From assembly GCA_016290775.1 (NCBI GenBank), contig JAEEVF010000011.1:1-64000 (forward strand): 64,000 bases of DNA, read 5' to 3'. Shown here in pieces: positions 62,864 to 64,000 of the stretch. The notes beneath the pieces are model-generated. The model did no database searches and was not told the DNA's origin. It saw only the letters and a list, made by a program, of their open reading frames with translations. Position 1 is the first letter of the stretch, and the number at the start of each line of letters is the position of its first letter. Source of the stretch: Acetatifactor sp. (lineage in GTDB: Bacteria; Bacillota; Clostridia; Lachnospirales; Lachnospiraceae). A program made the position numbers and the translations under genes.

Positions 62864-63775
62864 CTAAACCACAATACAATGTTCTCCATGTTCCTCGAGC
62901 TGGATGTCGATCTCGATCATGTCATAAATCCCGTTTTCGATGAAGTAGGAGAAGATCACGTCGGTCTTGTCGCAGGGCGAAAGCGCATAGCCGGCCCTCG
63001 CAAGAAGGTCTCGCGTTTCATCCAGGTTGAGCTTTGCGCCAACGCAAAGCTGCAAGGCCGTCAGCTTCGCCGGATGATAATGTTCATTCGCCTTGATCTT
63101 TGCAAACGTCTTTTTATCAACGATGGCACGCTTGTACACCTCAGCATTGGACATCCCTTTGCTTTGAATGAGGTAGAACAGATACTGCTGATAGGTATCT
63201 GACAAGTGTGTCATCCTTTCTTTTAAAGCAGATTCATGCGCCTCAAAGTCCCACTCGTCCTCTTTCGCGCACACCGAGTAGTCACATTCTGCCTCAGCAT
63301 ATAAGGGTTCTGACTCGCTCTCCTTGGCAAAGCGACGCTTACTTGCCACGCCACCTAGCGCATTCCCGAAGAAATCAAAGCCTCTCGCCTTCTTCTCTTC
63401 TTTCTTCGGCTCTTCAGCCGGCTTCGCCATGTACTTCGCAGGACGGGCCTCGCGCATATCTGGCATAGCGTCCTCCCGCGACATCATTGACATTGCGGCA
63501 TTCATGGAAGCAGCAGCCATCGGCATTTCTCCAGGCATTCCGGCGTTCGCCGGCCGAGCTCCGGCTCCCACTCCGGCCCCTGCCGCGGGCAGTTCTCCAC
63601 CTGCCACTCCGGCCCCTGCAGCAGGCAATTTCCCACCTGCCATTCCGGCCCCTGCCGCAGGCGGCGCTGCTCCAACTTTTCTCTCCTCAACATAATGCTT
63701 GCGGATATATTCTTCCAGCGCGGGGATCATGCGCCTTGTGCGCCCTGCCCGATCTCTCAAAAAATCAAAATCCAT
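62864..63775 (-). CDS. HTH-like C-terminal domain protein with Ala/Gly/Pro repeats
   Basis: 303 aa from ATG 63775 (AAAGGAGAT upstream). Residues 1-30 are charged, 35-110 are a low-complexity stretch with repeats of PAAGAG(V/M)AGG type, and 110-165 are charged. The C-terminal domain, about 190-303 (YQQYLFYLIQSKGMSNAEVYKRAIVDKKTFAKIKANEHYHPAKLTALQLCVGAKLNLDETRDLLARAGYAL), is a helix-turn-helix-like module that I know from Clostridial macro-domain and stress-type proteins. It follows another gene by overlap (63765). The role is unknown. Confidence 0.7.
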   Translation of the reverse strand: MDFDFLRDRAGRTRRMIPALEEYIRKHYVEERKVGAAPPAAGAGMAGGKLPAAGAGVAGGELPAAGAGVGAGARPANAGMPGEMPMAAASMNAAMSMMSREDAMPDMREARPAKYMAKPAEEPKKEEKKARGFDFFGNALGGVASKRRFAKESESEPLYAEAECDYSVCAKEDEWDFEAHESALKERMTHLSDTYQQYLFYLIQSKGMSNAEVYKRAIVDKKTFAKIKANEHYHPAKLTALQLCVGAKLNLDETRDLLARAGYALSPCDKTDVIFSYFIENGIYDMIEIDIQLEEHGEHCIVV

Positions 63776-64000
63776 GCGTCAGATCTCCTTTCATCAGCAC
63801 GTCATAATATTCCAAGATCATCTTCACGACGCCGTGATAACTGTTTTCCTGTAGCAGATCACCCTGCACCTGCCAGCCCACGTCCGCCACCTTCGTCGCC
63901 TCGCCCGAAAAACTCTCCGCCGGATGGCTTACGGATTCATAGAGTTCCTGACTGGCCGCGATCGCCTGCTCAATGTCCGTACTTACCTGCTCGCTGATCT
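63765..64000 (-). CDS. C-terminal end of an upstream gene (partial)
   Basis: An open frame enters from the right edge and stops at TGA 63767-63765, overlapping the start of the HTH-like gene by 11 bp. The visible 77 residues are helical and acidic (EQVSTDIEQAIAASQELYESV, then ENSYHGVVKMILEYYDVLMKGD). Too little is seen to name it; the overlap shows that it and the HTH-like gene are one operon. Confidence 0.6.
   Translation of the reverse strand, partial: ISEQVSTDIEQAIAASQELYESVSHPAESFSGEATKVADVGWQVQGDLLQENSYHGVVKMILEYYDVLMKGDLTHGF

Overview
The window looks like chromosomal DNA of a Lachnospiraceae-type Clostridium (Firmicutes). The basis is: a type III glutamine synthetase, the heat-shock operon hrcA-grpE-dnaK-dnaJ behind a CIRCE operator, a T-box leader on metG, the ireB-ruvX-DUF1292-rnj series, the mltG-like/trmR/U32 series, a prmA-rsmE-nifS-thiI operon, DUF6465 and DUF3048 proteins, strong AGGAGG-type ribosome binding sites, and TTGACA/TATAAT promoters with 17-bp spacers. 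Coding density is high and most genes lie on the minus strand.

Layout. 1-1143 is an AT-rich accessory edge: the tail of a possible IS transposase, three spaced inverted-repeat units, and a predicted PD-(D/E)XK-like nuclease gene. 1190-3839 is a LytTR/DUF3021/ABC export operon (minus). 4119-5772 holds small membrane proteins and a lipoprotein. 5938-7727 is a DUF362-ferredoxin plus LUD-domain pair. 8010-10385 is a DUF2975/XRE/DUF4173 operon (plus). 10447-14518 carries a YerB-like lipoprotein, a small unknown and a membrane-anchored C11 (clostripain) protease. 14628-16726 is T-box + metG. 16773-19277 is a serpin lipoprotein with an EF-hand-like loop. 19426-21731 is tRNA-Gln(CTG) and glutamine synthetase III. 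21948-32590 is housekeeping: U32 peptidase, TrmR, MltG-like protein, YlbF family, RNase J, DUF1292, RuvX, IreB, pyrophosphatase, HAD phosphatase, MtaB. 32705-32935 is an HPr-like protein without the active-site histidine. 33194-37485 is thiI-nifS-rsmE-prmA (sulfur transfer and RNA/ribosomal protein modification). 37743-39951 is a lipoprotein and a membrane J-domain protein, convergent with the heat-shock operon at 40021-45012. 45209-49595 holds a Lys/Ala-rich protein, UppP, a patatin, an aminotransferase and a CmpB-type membrane protein. 49670-57758 is a surface cluster: a transglutaminase-like lipoprotein, a 1579-aa secreted C11 protease with BspA-type leucine-rich repeats, and a MATE exporter. 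57843-62686 holds DegV, a GlsB/YeaQ protein, glycerol kinase, an unknown and a polysaccharide deacetylase. 62864-64000 ends in an HTH-like protein and a truncated upstream partner.

The signals not explained by ordinary genes are mostly non-coding. The strongest is a dispersed structured element present three times (33033-33190 plus; 60919-61026 minus; 62703-62857 minus). The copies share short sequence blocks and the same order of hairpins, while the stem sequences differ with compensating changes. The second is the three-unit inverted-repeat series at 148-308, in front of the predicted nuclease: TACCG-type half sites close 35-36-bp units with unlike interiors, and exactly 27 bp separates the units. 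Others are a REP-like multi-hairpin element at 37622-37727, four exact-period 72-bp repeats at 24789-25076, a 16-bp dyad at the predicted start site of tRNA-Gln, and a 13-bp perfect hairpin between dnaK and dnaJ. No function is proven for any of these; all calls come from reading the sequence only.
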